64,000 bases of DNA, from NCBI RefSeq assembly GCF_023159225.1, contig NC_063181.1, forward strand, positions 21,540,073 through 21,604,072, in the 5' to 3' direction. This document shows positions 46,385-56,995 of the stretch, piece after piece. This DNA is from Perognathus longimembris pacificus. Lineage: Eukaryota > Chordata > Mammalia > Rodentia > Heteromyidae. The position numbers and the translations under genes are program-made. The notes below the pieces were generated by a model. The model did not search any database, was not told the origin of the DNA, and saw only the letters and a list, made by a program, of their open reading frames with translations. Each line of letters begins with the position of its first letter. The first letter of the stretch is position 1.

Positions 46385-46510
46385 TTCTAACTGAGACCTA
46401 ACTTCATTTGATTAGGCTCCACCCTCTAAAAGTTGTTCCAGCTCCCAATAATGCCACTGTCTGGCATCCTAGATCTTTTCATATAGGTCTCTGAGAGACA
46501 TTAAACATAC
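46385..46510 (+). mobile_element. Old MaLR-internal-like fragment
   Basis: GATTAGGCTCCACCCTCTAAAAGTTGTTCC, AGCTCCCAATAATGCCACTG and AGAGACATTAAACATACAAA resemble the 3' part of the repeat at 18378-18925 and 21070-21430 (ACCTC..CCCAATA..GCCAC..GACA..CATACAAA). Family name uncertain. Confidence 0.45.
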
Positions 46511-46514
46511 AAAG

Positions 46515-46629
46515 TAGGCGGGGTGCCTATGGTTCATATCTGAGAAGCTGAAATCTGTGGATCACAATTAGAAGCTTTCCTTAGGAAGGAAGTCCCAGAG
46601 ACACTTATAGCTAAATAAACAGCAACAAA

Positions 46630-46684
<55 letters not shown>

Positions 46685-46790
46685 ATGGAATTAGAGCTGA
46701 GACACAAGTGGTGGAGCACTACCTTGAGCAGAAAGGCTCATAGACACATTCATGCACTGACTTCAAGCTCTATAACCAACAACAACCCAA
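46515..46790 (+). mobile_element. B1-like/Geo composite SINE split by an (AAAT)n linker array
   Basis: Left half: GGCGGGGTGCCTATGGTTC, GAGAAGCTGAAATCTGTGG. Right half: AGCTGAGACACAAGTGGTGG, AGCACTACCTTGAGCAGAAAGG, CTTCAAGCTCTATAACC. The A-rich linker that normally reads AATTAACCACCAGAAAAC has expanded to about 66 bp of AAAT repeats. Confidence 0.85.
46621..46686. repeat. (AAAT)n microsatellite in a SINE linker
   Basis: About 16 near-perfect AAAT units. Confidence 0.96.
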
Positions 46791-46865
46791 ACCAAAGTTG
46801 AATCCATTTCTTCGAAACATATTTTTTCTTTATGTAGATCTTTAATATCTCCCAAGAGGAAAATA

Positions 46866-46867
<2 letters not shown>

Positions 46868-46911
<44 letters not shown>
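46868..46911. repeat. (TG)n microsatellite at a SINE tail
   Basis: Pure TG for 44 bp immediately before the antisense SINE that starts at 46912, i.e. a CA tail on the SINE strand. Confidence 0.97.
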
Positions 46912-46912
<1 letters not shown>

Positions 46913-47140
46913 AGTCATGGGGCTTGAACTTAGGGCCTGAGTGCTTTCCCTGAACTTTCTTTGCTCAAGGCTAGCACTCTAGCATTTGTGACAGCTCTAC
47001 TTCTGGCTTGTTGTGATTAATTGGAGGCAAAAATCTCATGGACTTTCCTGTGTGATCTGGCTTCCAACTGTGATCTTCAAATCTCAGCCTTCTGAGTAGC
47101 TAGGAAGACAGGCATGAAGAATAGAGGCATCTAGCTTGAG
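46912..47140 (-). mobile_element. B1-like/Geo composite SINE, antisense
   Basis: CAGTCATGGGGCTTGAACTTAGG, CTTTGCTCAAGGCTAGCACTC, CTCTACTTCTGGC, GTGATTAATTGGAGGCAAAAATC, CTTCTGAGTAGCTAGGAAGACAGGCATG. Full length in the expected order. Confidence 0.9.
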
Positions 47141-47524
47141 AATGTATTTATATCTCACAGACCAATTTAATTCCATAAACACACTCATACTCAGCACAAT
47201 TGAATTAGCCTGTGTGTGGGAACTTTCTTCCTTGAGTTCCAAAGGTTGTGTCCCTTAATAGAATTAATGTATTTGATTATCTGCTGGGTACCTAAAAAAG
47301 AAATAGAACTATAGAATTATTGTAAATATTGGAATCAGTAGGGGGGTTATGTTTCTTCCTTGAAATTAGAAATATGATGATTTTATACTATTTTGTTTTA
47401 TAGTAGAAATGGGAATCTTAATAAGAGAATATTTTCTTATAAAACAGTGAGATGAAAACCCAGATTTTTCTGACATCAAATCCAATATTATGTTACAAAT
47501 ATCCATTAGAAATAAAGGCCTAAG

Positions 47525-47775
47525 AGCTAGACATTGATTTCTCAGAATTGTAGTCCTAAGTAATCTGTAGGCCAAGATCTGGGGGATTGTATTTCAAAAC
47601 CAGACAGACAGAAAACTGTATGAGAGTGCATTTCCAATCAAACAACAAAAAAACAGACTGGGGATGGGGTCAAATATGAGGATGTCAGTTGGGCAGAGAA
47701 AGTTAAGAGAGTACAAGTTCCTGAGTTCAAATGGTACCATTTCAATGATGGTAATAATAATATAATAAATCAATG
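47525..47775 (+). mobile_element. Degenerate dimeric SINE, sense
   Basis: AATTGTAGTCCTAAGTAATCTG, GTATTTCAAAACCAGAC, then ATCAAACAACAAAAAAACAG and GTACAAGTTCCTGAGTTCAAATGG. An old B1-like plus ID- or Geo-like unit; the right-half family is unclear. Confidence 0.45.
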
Positions 47776-48404
47776 ACCTGACAAAATCATACTAGTTTAT
47801 TTGAATCCTTGAAGATGCATGATATTTTTAATGAAAAAGTGCAGTTACTTCTTACTATTAGATGATCTTATGCCTTCTACAAATATTCATCTTCTACTGC
47901 ATTGCGTATGAGTTAACGTGAGGAAGGACAAACAATAACTTCTAAACAGTTTCTGTAGTGATGGAGTATGTCCGATTATCCATTCCATAATTTTCTACTT
48001 GTGTCACTAAGAAAAAATTTTCTCCCAACAACTTTTATAAGTCCCATTTATAAACTCACTTGTAAAAATAACAGCTCCAAGTTAGAGTGATATGTGTATA
48101 TTATTCAAAAAATGTACTGGTGTGATACCTTTTCTAGATGATCATTCAAATACAGTACATTACTATAGAAGCTAAATCAATGTTTATAATTAAGCAGGAA
48201 TTACTAAATTAGGAATAACTGACATTGTAAGATATGTTAATAAAAACCTATTGTCATTTGGTTTGTGAAAAAATCCTTAAATATAAAACAGATTCTCTTT
48301 CTCATTTGAATGGTTTATTATCTTAGTGCAAAGATTATTGACTTGAATCTTGTGGTGATTAAATATAAAGGCAGAGACTTAGCATGAGAAAAAGCTCTCC
48401 AATA

Positions 48405-48410
<6 letters not shown>

Positions 48411-48452
<42 letters not shown>
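48411..48452. repeat. (GT)n microsatellite at a SINE tail
   Basis: Pure GT for about 42 bp, separated by a few bases from the antisense SINE beginning near 48459. Confidence 0.97.
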
Positions 48453-48453
<1 letters not shown>

Positions 48454-48458
48454 TATGT

Positions 48459-48694
48459 GTTGGTGTCAAGGCTTGAACTGAGAGACTAAGTGTTGTCCAT
48501 GGGCTATTTTACTCAAGGGTAGCACTCTACCATTTGTGTAACAGTTCCACTTCCACCTTTTTTTTTTTTTTTTTTTTTTTTTTTGGTGGTTATTTGGAGC
48601 TAAGTCTCTTGAACTTTGCTGCCCAGGCTAGCTATGAACAGAGATTCTCAGATCTTAGCCTCTTGAGTAGCTAGGATTATAGGCATGAGTCAAA
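48459..48694 (-). mobile_element. B1-like/Geo composite SINE, antisense
   Basis: TGTCAAGGCTTGAACTGAGAG, TTTACTCAAGGGTAGCACTC, CAGTTCCACTTCCACC, a 27 bp poly(T) at 48558-48584 (expanded linker), GTGGTTATTTGGAGCTAAGTC, TGCCCAGGCTAGCTATGAAC, TGAGTAGCTAGGATTATAGGC. Confidence 0.9.
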
Positions 48695-48699
48695 TCACT

Positions 48700-50890
48700 A
48701 TTTTTTTCTCCTTTTGTGTTGCAGTGGTTTTTCATTCAATTTACAAATACAGTGCATCTTAACCAGCATCTTTCCCCACATCTAAGCCAGTGTATTCAGT
48801 CCCTCTAACTACCTGGTTCATTTTTCACATACATAAATTAAATGTTATTATTTATGTGTCCAAAATTCCTCTCTCTATTTATTATTAGTTCCTGATTAGG
48901 TTAAGGCATCTATAATTCAAATATTTTGAATGTCTTTCTACAGTAGATATTTTAAGCATTATGACAATCATCTTATTAAATGCTTTTTTATGTGGGATGT
49001 CATCTTCAAACTATTGGCCTAAGTGCTGTTTTTCAACTTCAGCTCTTCAGTGAACAATAAAGCCTTTCCAGACACATAGTGAAAATGCCATTCTCTGACA
49101 TTTTGTCTAATCATCTGAATCACTTGTTAACCACCTGCCCTATACTCCCACATACTTCCTTTATCTTTTCTTAAATTTATCATCGTCTACAGAATGGCAA
49201 AGAACATTTAGGCAAATATAAATCACACCTATAATGCCACCACATTACAGTCAGTAAATGTTTGAGGAGTATTAGGAAAACGTTCATTTAAAATGCTATG
49301 AAGTTGTTTCTGATCATGTATTCCTCTTTGTAAATCAACCACTACTGAGAAGATTTGACAGTTTATTTCTTTTTCTTTTCTTGAGGTTACCATCCCCAAA
49401 TCATTCTATAAGAACATGAGTGAAGAAAAAAAATAACATCCTCAGCTCCTCGATTTAAATTAGCTTCAAATGCTTACTCATTCTAAGTGAGAATCACAAA
49501 AATGTCACTATTCTGTGAAATAGGAGGAGAAATATCTTCGTTCTAAACTAAGTTGAGCCCTTACATTTACCAAGAAAGAACTGCCTAGAAGATTGCTGCT
49601 GAGACCCTGGGGCAGTAAGGATTGTGCACACATCTTGGCGGCTTCTCCACAAAGCTAAAATTTTCTTCATTTGAAAGCAAACTATGCCACTTAGCCTCAA
49701 GCTTCTTTCCTGAGGTGGCTTCTCCAGCTATTTGGCAACAATGCCATTTTCATGTCTAAAACTAGAGCTGGAAATCCCTCACTCATTCTATTTACATACA
49801 TTTCCCACAGGTAGATAATCACAACACTAGCCCCTGCCTTGTCCTGAGATTGCTACGAGAGAAGCAGCAGCTCACATCTCCTCATCTCCTCTTTGTATAC
49901 ACCTTGAATGTTAGAATCAGAGATGAATTCTCTGAGAAAAATCACTTTTCTAAATCTGAGTGCAATCAAACTTTCCTTAAGTTAGTTATATATCTTATCA
50001 ACACTTTTCTCACCATTTTCTTCCATTCAGTATAGGTATGTAAGAGTTGATATGCTGAAAACCATTGATTTATGAAAGAATTCATGTATCTGGTATTCTT
50101 ATCAGTCTTCCTCAACTATAAAGAACTTTTAAATAAATTTTTCTCTTTTGAGAAAAATCAGTGTCATGATCAGTATTACACTTGGGAGTAAACATTCAGA
50201 TCAGTAAAACAGGCCTGGTGATGGGTAGATTTGGCAAAAATCTTCCCAGAAAAATGAAGATTAAAGTAGATAATTTCTTTTAATATTTCTGTGAGAGAAA
50301 ACTCTGCAACAATGTTTTGATGAAAATGCATGTGGTACTGTGGGGTTTTATATATATATATATATATATATATGAATATTTCTTGTGAAACTTTGAAATC
50401 TTTTCTCCATATTAATATTTATAGAAGTATTACTGTTGATTTTAAACATGGGATCGCTTATCCACCAAAACCACCAGAGTAAAGTGACCTCATGAGTTAT
50501 TGATAGCAGGTGATCATAATTAAAACCGAAAGACTCACTACTGTGGAAAAAATGCTAGGTTAACAAACAGCAGCAGGTGAACTTTACTCAGTAAGCAGTG
50601 AAAAATCTCTAAGGAAAAAATGGTCCATTTCCTCATCATGGATTTTCACTGTCCATTGAACCATATTTCTTAATTTTCTGTTGCAATTTCCTAGTTTGGG
50701 TAGCTTCCTTCCTCCTGAAGATCCATATTGAACTCAGCAACCCCCTTATCATGGAGAACCATTAAATGATGTTGTTGTAATCTATGTCACATATTATGGA
50801 CTCCAGAGAATCCTGTAGCAAAATTCTCCTTGGAGCAGGATGTAAAAAAAAACAAATCATTTGGACATAAAGAATATTTTAAAAAGGAAA
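48700..50890. other. Mostly unique AT-rich DNA
   Basis: 48735-48800 carries the motif loosely shared with 30705-30790. A TA run lies at 50350-50373. No exon or named repeat was recognised elsewhere. Confidence 0.45.
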
Positions 50891-50892
50891 TG

Positions 50893-51079
50893 TGGGGGGC
50901 TAGTGACAAAAGGATTTGATTCCTCAGCACCACATACATAGAAAAGGCCGGAAGTGGCACTGTGCTTCAAGTGGCAGAATGTTAGTAGCCTTGAGCAAAA
51001 AAAAAAAAAAAAAAAAAAAAGCCAGGGACAGTGCTCCGGTCCTGAGTTCAAGCCCCAGAACTGGCAAAAAAAAAATAAA
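50893..51079 (+). mobile_element. IDL-Geo SINE with internal A expansion
   Basis: The ID half is partly truncated or rearranged (GGGGGGCTAGTGACAAAAGG, GATTCCTCAGCACCACATAC). The Geo half is clear (GGCCGGAAGTGGCACTGTGC, GCCAGGGACAGTGCTCCGG, AGTTCAAGCCCCAGAACTGG). The AAAAAG stretch before GCCAGGG has grown to about 23 A's (50998-51020). AATATTTTA at 50873-50881 and 51080-51088 may be the target-site duplication. Confidence 0.88.
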
Positions 51080-51089
51080 AATATTTTAC

Positions 51090-52320
51090 ACTTTAAAGAA
51101 GAAAAGCTTAAGTGTAACACAAAACTATTTTTCTCAGATTTTATCTTTCTACCAAAATTTTTATCAAATGTTATCACTGTTCTCATCAATGGGTGCCAGC
51201 TATACTGCTAATCCATTGGTCACAAAGCAGAACTATTATATATCCAGAAGGTAGACATGAAATATTTTTTTTAAATGGAGCCTCCCTGAGGGTATACAGA
51301 ATGAAAATAGAAAAGGACACTAGAAGGGAAAGAATAAAAGAGAAAGTGGCTGCTATCTTTAAGTGAGTTATACCATTGATGTTAAATTAGAAGACTTTTT
51401 AGTGGCATCACAATGACCATTTCTGCAGTTATACTAGAATTATCCTACAGAACAATTTTTCTCTGTCCTTTATGATTTTCTAGCCCCTGAATTTAGTTGC
51501 TTCTTAATATTTTGTATTTGTGATTGAAAGCATCATTCTATATACATCGGACTGAACTGGAGTTTAAAATAATATCCTTTTCAACTGTTGTAGGAAGTGA
51601 CAAAACCAAAAGAGAAAGGCAGTTGCATTGTTCATATTGCATTGTTTGTTATGCCCATATATGAGAAGATACTTAGTGATGACTTCTTTGTCAATAACAT
51701 GTGAAACCTCAATTCACTCATGGAAAACACAGACCCAACATGTGCACACATGCAAGTGATATCAGCATTGGGTTTGGTTGCTGAACATTTCACAGATATC
51801 TTTACTTATCTCATTGAGATAAGTGTGTGTGCTTAACTGTACCAAATAGATGAAGCTCTAATAACAGTCATGTTTGCTGACTATAACAGAAAGCTACTAA
51901 AATTTGGATCTGATTGTATTGAAATCGTTTTACTTTTTATAGGTTTTTGCCTCAAAGGATCTTTGCTACAATCATTCTGTTCACCATGGAAGCCTTATGA
52001 GAGATTGTGCTAACCAGGCATAGCTATTTTTACTTTTATATTTCAAATAATGCTACTTACTCAACTTTTTTTTTGCATCAGTATGCTGAAAAGCCAATTT
52101 GAAGAGTCTTAAACTTACCAACACAGATTGGAAGATTGATTTACTGGTTCAAATGTATGAGAGATAGTTTATTTATCTCACATACGTTTGATGCTAGAAA
52201 GGCAGCAAAACACATTACACTATGTATTAAAGAGTATTCAGATTCAGTGAAAAGTCCTTCTGAATTCTTTGTTAATAAAGCATAAATCTGAAATGACTTA
52301 TTTTTTTTCTATTCTTTATT
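51090..52320. other. Unique AT-rich DNA
   Basis: No named repeat or exon-like frame. Confidence 0.5.
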
Positions 52321-52321
52321 T

Positions 52322-52535
52322 TCATGCCTGGGGGACTCATGCCATAGCTTAGCTTTCTTGTACGTTGTTGGATCTCTACTATTTAAACTATGCCTCCAAG
52401 CCTGAATGTTGTTGACTAATGGGAGATGGAGATCATAAAGCATTTTTACCCTGGATGCCTCTGAACTATGATCTTCCAGATCTCAGCGTCTTGAGTAGTT
52501 AGGATTAAGGTATGAGTCCTGGGCACCCTTCTTGA
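52322..52535 (-). mobile_element. Degenerate B1-like/Geo composite SINE, antisense
   Basis: ATGCCTGGGGGACTCATGCC at the Geo end; then CTGAACTATGATCTTCCAGATCTCAGCG and TTGAGTAGTTAGGATTAAGG at the B1-like end. The middle is badly eroded. Confidence 0.65.
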
Positions 52536-52686
52536 AGGATTTATACTTATATTGATTCTCAACCAGTAAATAATTGATGTGTCATCTACAGGATGCTATA
52601 AAAGCATAGGATCATATGCAGAGGACAGTTTCCTTTTATTTTCTGTTTAGAAACTGGGAATGTGGTTTATTTTATTTTATTTTTTT

Positions 52687-52775
52687 AGAGTTTATAATTT
52701 GTTTATATATATATTATCAAACTGAATTACAGAGAAGTTACAATTTCATACATTAGGCATTGGATACATTTCTTG
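52687..52775 (-). mobile_element. Short L1 3' terminus, antisense
   Basis: TTATCAAACTGAATTACAGAGAAG, GTTACAATTTCATACATTAGG and CATTGGATACATTTCTTG are the complement of the last ~90 bp of L1, preceded by T-rich DNA that has drifted into TA. Confidence 0.8.
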
Positions 52776-53110
52776 TCCAGTGGACAGTTTTCATAAAAGA
52801 CTTATCCAACCTGAAATTGGACAAGTGCTGCCAATGAAAATCTAGATCAAGACACTACAGTAGGGTTGGCAAAGGACATTTCTGGGCCAAACCTCATTTT
52901 TTTCTTATTTTACTAAGTCATCTGAAATAACATTGTGAATGAATTTTTTCAAAATGGTATTTTTTAATACAGGCCAATATTTAAATACAAATTTAATTCA
53001 CTGCTTATAAATGAAGTTATACTTGAACACAGCACTATGGCCACTTTTGCCTCATGATAGAGCTGAGATGTTTCAACAGTAACCGTGGGGCTCAAGAAGT
53101 TTAATGTATT

Positions 53111-53174
53111 CAATGCCGAACGTATGAAACTGTAACCTCTCTGTACATCAGTTTGACAATAAAAATTAAAAAAA
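53111..53174 (+). mobile_element. 64 bp L1 3' terminus with target-site duplication
   Basis: CAATGCCGAACGTATGAAACTG, CCTCTCTGTACATCAGTTTGACAATAAA plus an A-tail. AAGAAGTTTAATGTATT at 53094-53110 recurs with three mismatches at 53175-53191. One of the shortest L1 insertions in the window that still has recognisable flanking duplications. Confidence 0.85.
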
Positions 53175-53230
53175 AAGAAATTTAACATATTTATGATTCA
53201 TCCCTTCATTTAAGCAGTTAGGCTAATCTT

Positions 53231-53438
53231 TTTTTTCCCCCCCTTTGGCCAGTCCTGGGGCTTGAATTCAGGGCCTGAGCACTATCCCTGGCTTCTTTTT
53301 GCTCAAGGCTAGCACTCTGCCATTTGAGCCAAAGCTCTACTTCTGGCTGTTTTCTGTATATGTGGTGCTGAGGAATCGAACCCAGGACGTCATGTATATG
53401 ATGCAAGCACTATTGCCACTAAGCCATATTCCCAGCCT
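53231..53438 (-). mobile_element. IDL-Geo dimeric SINE, antisense
   Basis: GGCCAGTCCTGGGGCTTGAATT, CTGGCTTCTTTTTGCTCAAGG, CCATTTGAGCCAAAGCTC, then GAGGAATCGAACCCAGGAC (complement of an intact ID B box) and CCACTAAGCCATATTCCCAGCC. GCTAATC at 53222 and GCTAACC at 53441 are weak flanking matches. Confidence 0.95.
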
Positions 53439-53522
53439 CCGCTAACCATTTTTGAAACAAAAGTAAAAACCAATCTAGTAATAAGACTATTTAGTCCTAA
53501 CACTCTGAAATAATGAAATTAG

Positions 53523-53629
53523 GTTAGTTTTTTGTTTTTTTTTGTTTTTACTTTTCTCGTACTGAGGATCAAATCCAGGACATTGCATTTGCTAGGCAAG
53601 TGCTTTGCCACTGAGCTACATCCTAGCCC
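53523..53629 (-). mobile_element. Monomeric ID-like SINE, antisense, with target-site duplication
   Basis: TACTGAGGATCAAATCCAGG, CATTTGCTAGGCAAGTGCTTTGCCACTGAGC, TACATCCTAGCCC: a single tRNA-Ala-like monomer with no Geo half, with a T/G-rich head (the A-tail). TGAAATTAG at 53514-53522 recurs at 53630-53638. Confidence 0.88.
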
Positions 53630-54344
53630 TGAAATTAGTTGTTTTATTTCACCATTTTGATATAAAAGTGAAACATGTTTGTCCATATCCATATTTTATA
53701 TTACATTAATTTTATATTAATATACATATTTGACCAAGGATCACAACTAATCTTGAAGTAGCAATTTTGATTTTATAAGTGATTACATCTTCTATGCTAT
53801 AGTTCATGTTTCTGTATTTCTTTTGTTATTTTCCTCTGTTCCAATAAAAAATAAACTAATTGCTGCTCCCAAATTGTTGTAGTATAATTGTAATATTTTT
53901 AGCTCACTCTGATCTATGGTTTCATAATCTATTACTGAAATGCTATGGAAATTTCTGAATTGGCTTGATTATTCTCTAAGAATTTCTACCAATCTGTTGT
54001 AGAAGACGTGACTTCTAAAGTAATGCTTAACATTTACTCATTTATTAATCTTTAAAGTAAAACAATTTGCTTGGTTGATTTCTTAAAGCCGAATGTTCTA
54101 TATTTTTTTTCTGGAGAGATATGTAACTTTCACTTGCCCATTCACTTATTGAAATTACTATCTTACCCTCTTTTTAAGTGTCATCACTTCAAGGACTTCA
54201 TTTATGTTAGAGCTTCTGTATCCATTTATATCACATACTTTGGGTGGTTGGAATTCATGTGATTTCCTTGTCCATTTACTATGAATGTTAAGCTGTCCCA
54301 TTTTCCATTACTTTATTTTTCCATGTATGTGTTGGGCTTTTCTT

Positions 54345-54480
54345 ATTCAGTGGCTGTCAATCAAAATCACTGGTAGAGATTTTAAATCTTTCAGTGCCTA
54401 AGCTGCACTCCCAAATTATTAAACCAGTAAATCTTTAGGCAAACAAGACATGGTACCTTTTAGTTCCTAATATAGTTCCT
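54345..54480 (+). mobile_element. hAT-Charlie MER-type relic
   Basis: CTGTCAATCAAAATCACTGGTAGAGATTTTAAATC, AGTGCCTAAGCTGCACTCCC and AATTATTAAACCAGTAAATCTTTAGG match the pattern of old Charlie MITEs (ATCAGAATCACCTGG..GATTTTAAA ... CCAGACCAATTAAACCAGAATCT). Exact family not assigned. Confidence 0.6.
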
Positions 54481-55275
54481 CCAGTGAGATCCATCATGTT
54501 AATCAACTTATATGTGTACAAAGGTTTTGCTTTGGTTTTTATTCAGATTTGCATTCATCCCTTTTGTGTTTGGTTGGTTTGTCTTTGTAATTATTTTTAC
54601 CACTGTCTTATGTAATAGATATTCATATTAAACTCTTCCAGAGTTCAAACAGAGTATTTCTTTTTAAAAAAATTTAGAAATACTAAATCCATCCTTTTTT
54701 CATGTGTCACCTGTTTATCTTCTTTATTTTCATTTTTCCTTCTTCATTCTCTCAATCCTGCCACTGTCATTTATATTGTATTGCACTTTATCTGTCCTAC
54801 AATTTTTACTTTTACTTGACAAAAGCAACTTTGTACAGATATTCTGTTTAATGTAACATATAGTATGTGCACACTTTAATGAGATTCATTTTCAGAGAAC
54901 TGTTTATTTATCGGGTGGTTCCTGGATAAGCCTGGATATTACTTTATATCCAAGTTTCTGTCCTGTTGGAATTGAATTGCTGATGGAGACCTGGCTTCTA
55001 CTCTTGTCTGGCAGATCCAAATCCTTAACTATGCAAGGACAGTTCCCCACAATAGGCACTATAGGTGCTCCTTCCCCCAAAGCAGAAACTAATGTACCAA
55101 ATAATTTTAATGAAATTTTATTTTTTTTTCACTCTTACCAAGATCGTACAGAGATGTTTTCTCTCCCCAAAGTTTCTGTTGGTCTTTCCTGAAAGTGTGT
55201 ATGTACATGTAGCTCAGTCTACACCTTTCCATTTTGAAGTGAAAACATTTAACGATAACTCTTAATTCTCAAGAT

Positions 55276-55492
55276 TTTTTTCTCCTTTATTGTCAAAGTG
55301 AAGTACAGATGGGTTACAGTTTCATATGTATGGCAAGTACATTTCATATCCAACTTGTTACCCCCTCCCTCATTTTCCCCCATCTACCCCCTCCCCATCT
55401 CCCTCCTCCAATGAGTTGTACAGTTGGTTTACACCATTGGTTTTGTAAATATCACTATTGTAATGGTTTTTCTTTTTATTCTTTGTCTCTTG
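55276..55492 (-). mobile_element. L1 3' end, antisense
   Basis: TTTATTGTCAAAGTGAAGTACAG, GGTTACAGTTTCATATG, a C-rich tract (55362-55415, complement of the G-rich block), ATGAGTTGTACAGTTGG, then TTTTTATTCTTTGTCTCTTG. Truncated within the 3' UTR. Confidence 0.88.
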
Positions 55493-55789
55493 AAAATGCA
55501 TCTGTGTTTCTCAGTGCTGTGTTCTGCTCTAGGGTTGGAGAGAAGTAAGGTGAACTAACTAGAAGTTGTAACACATATGTAGAATCTATTGTTTATCCAT
55601 TCATCAGCTTTTTCTTCTATTTATTAATATCTTCATGAAAATACAAAATTAATTTAAATTTTGAATCTTGCACAATCAAAATCCTTTACAATAGGAATAT
55701 ATTTTTAACAAATATTATGCTTAAAGCTGCTGCTAATTAATGTTTTGAATGTTTAAGTAGTTATCACTGTATTGCATCAATCACTGGAT

Positions 55790-55965
55790 GGGCTCACATG
55801 CTTTAGTGTCTCTGAGAATCATTTTAGGGGATCTATTAGGAATGTTAAATCCTTCTGATTCAAGTGGTCTGAAATGAGTCCAGTAAACTATATGTTGAAA
55901 AGTGAATTAGATGGTTTTCTTCCAATTGGTGGTTATAAATCACACTTTGAGAAATAACAGTGACG
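55790..55965 (+). mobile_element. MER20-like hAT-Charlie DNA transposon relic
   Basis: CTTTAGTGTCTCTGAGAATCATTTTAGGGG, CCTTCTGATTCAAGTGGTCTG and the terminal AAATCACACTTTGAGAAATAAC follow MER20 (TTTAGTGTGCATCAGAATCAC ... TTCTGATTCAGTAGGTCTG ... ACCACACTTTGAGAACCACTG). Length agrees with the ~200 bp family. Confidence 0.75.
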
Positions 55966-56094
55966 TGCTTATCTTTCTATTTGGTATAATACAAAAATGT
56001 AGAAAGTGTTTGATGCACTTCTTGCCTTAGGAAACTTAGATATTTACTGTCTGTCAGGTAAACATATGAAAAATTGTAGAGCTATACAAAACAC

Positions 56095-56425
56095 ATTACT
56101 TAAGAAACACTACCTAGGTTTGGCAGCTCACCCATCAACACTCAGAGGAAGAGATGAGAAAACACAATTTAAGGCCAGCTTGGACAAAAAGTTACCAAGA
56201 TCTATCTCATCTCAACTAACTGGCCATGGTGCTGTCTCAGGACCTAGCTCTGTGTGAGTCCACAGGTGGGAAGATCCAAGTCTTATCCAGCCCTTACCCA
56301 AATGCAAGACCCTAATCTTAACTGAAAAACAACAACAAAATGGGATGAAGACTTACATGGTAGAGGGTCTACCTAGCAAGGATACTTACTGCGCTGAGCT
56401 GAAATGTCAAGGCCACTGCAATAAA
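56095..56425 (+). mobile_element. B1/7SL plus ID composite SINE, possibly with two 7SL-like units
   Basis: First 7SL-like unit: GGCAGCTCACCCATCAACACTCAGAGG, TTAAGGCCAGCTTGGAC. Second unit: TGGCCATGGTGCTGTCTCAGG, CCAGGTGGGAAGATCC-like block near 56262-56280. Linker GAAAAACAACAACAAAATGGG. ID unit: TACATGGTAGAGGGTCTACCTAGCAAGG, ending near CAATAAATAAA. It resembles an old B1-dID plan with an extra monomer. Confidence 0.6.
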
Positions 56426-56561
56426 TAAACTGATAAATACATATAAAAAGCAGTTAAGATATATCCACAATTGCTAGAATTCCTAGATGAAACATATAAC
56501 ATCAAAACTCATATTGATTAAAATAATCAGACTGTTTTCATGTTTGTTTGCTCATTTGTAC

Positions 56562-56995
56562 AAAGACTAGGGCATGAGCACCAGGCCTGAGTACTATCCT
56601 TAGATTTTTTTGACCAAGAGGTGTTCTATCACCTGAACCACACCTTTGCTGCCAGCTCCCTTCCCTCCCTTTCTCTTACCTACCCTTCCCTTCCCTTGTT
56701 CTCTCTCTCTCTCTCTATCTCTGTCTCTCTCTCCCTCCCTCCCTCCTTCCCTCCCTCTGAGCTTCCTCTCCCCCTCCCTCTCCCTCTCCCTCTCCCTCTC
56801 CCTCTTCCTCTCCTCCTCTCTCTTCTCTCTTCTCTCTCCTATCTCTCCCCTCTCTCCCTTTCCCTATCTCTGTCATTTTGTTGGTTAATTGGAGACAAGA
56901 GTATCACGTACTTTCCTGCATAGCTAGCTCTAATCCACAATCTCAGCCTCTTTATCAGTTAGCATTGCTGATGTGACACACCAGTGCCTGGCTCT
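56562..56995 (-). mobile_element. B1-like/Geo composite SINE, antisense, split by a polypyrimidine tract
   Basis: Geo part complement: GGCCTGAGTACTATCCTTAG, CACCTGAACCACACC. After 56875: TTTTGTTGGTTAATTGGAGACAAGAG, GTACTTTCCTGCATAGCTAGC, ACACCAGTGCCTGGCTC. About 220 bp of CT/CCT repeats occupies the linker region. Confidence 0.8.
56655..56875. repeat. Polypyrimidine (CT/CCCT)n tract in a SINE linker
   Basis: CTCTCTCT, CCCTCCCT and CCCTCT units in blocks. Ser/Leu/Pro-rich frames here are repeat translations. Confidence 0.93.

Noticed and set aside
50857..51254. 110-112 codon frames on both strands
   Set aside because: They run through the IDL-Geo SINE and its poly(A) runs.
56621..56923. 100-codon Ser/Leu/Pro-rich frame
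   Set aside because: It is the polypyrimidine expansion inside an antisense SINE.
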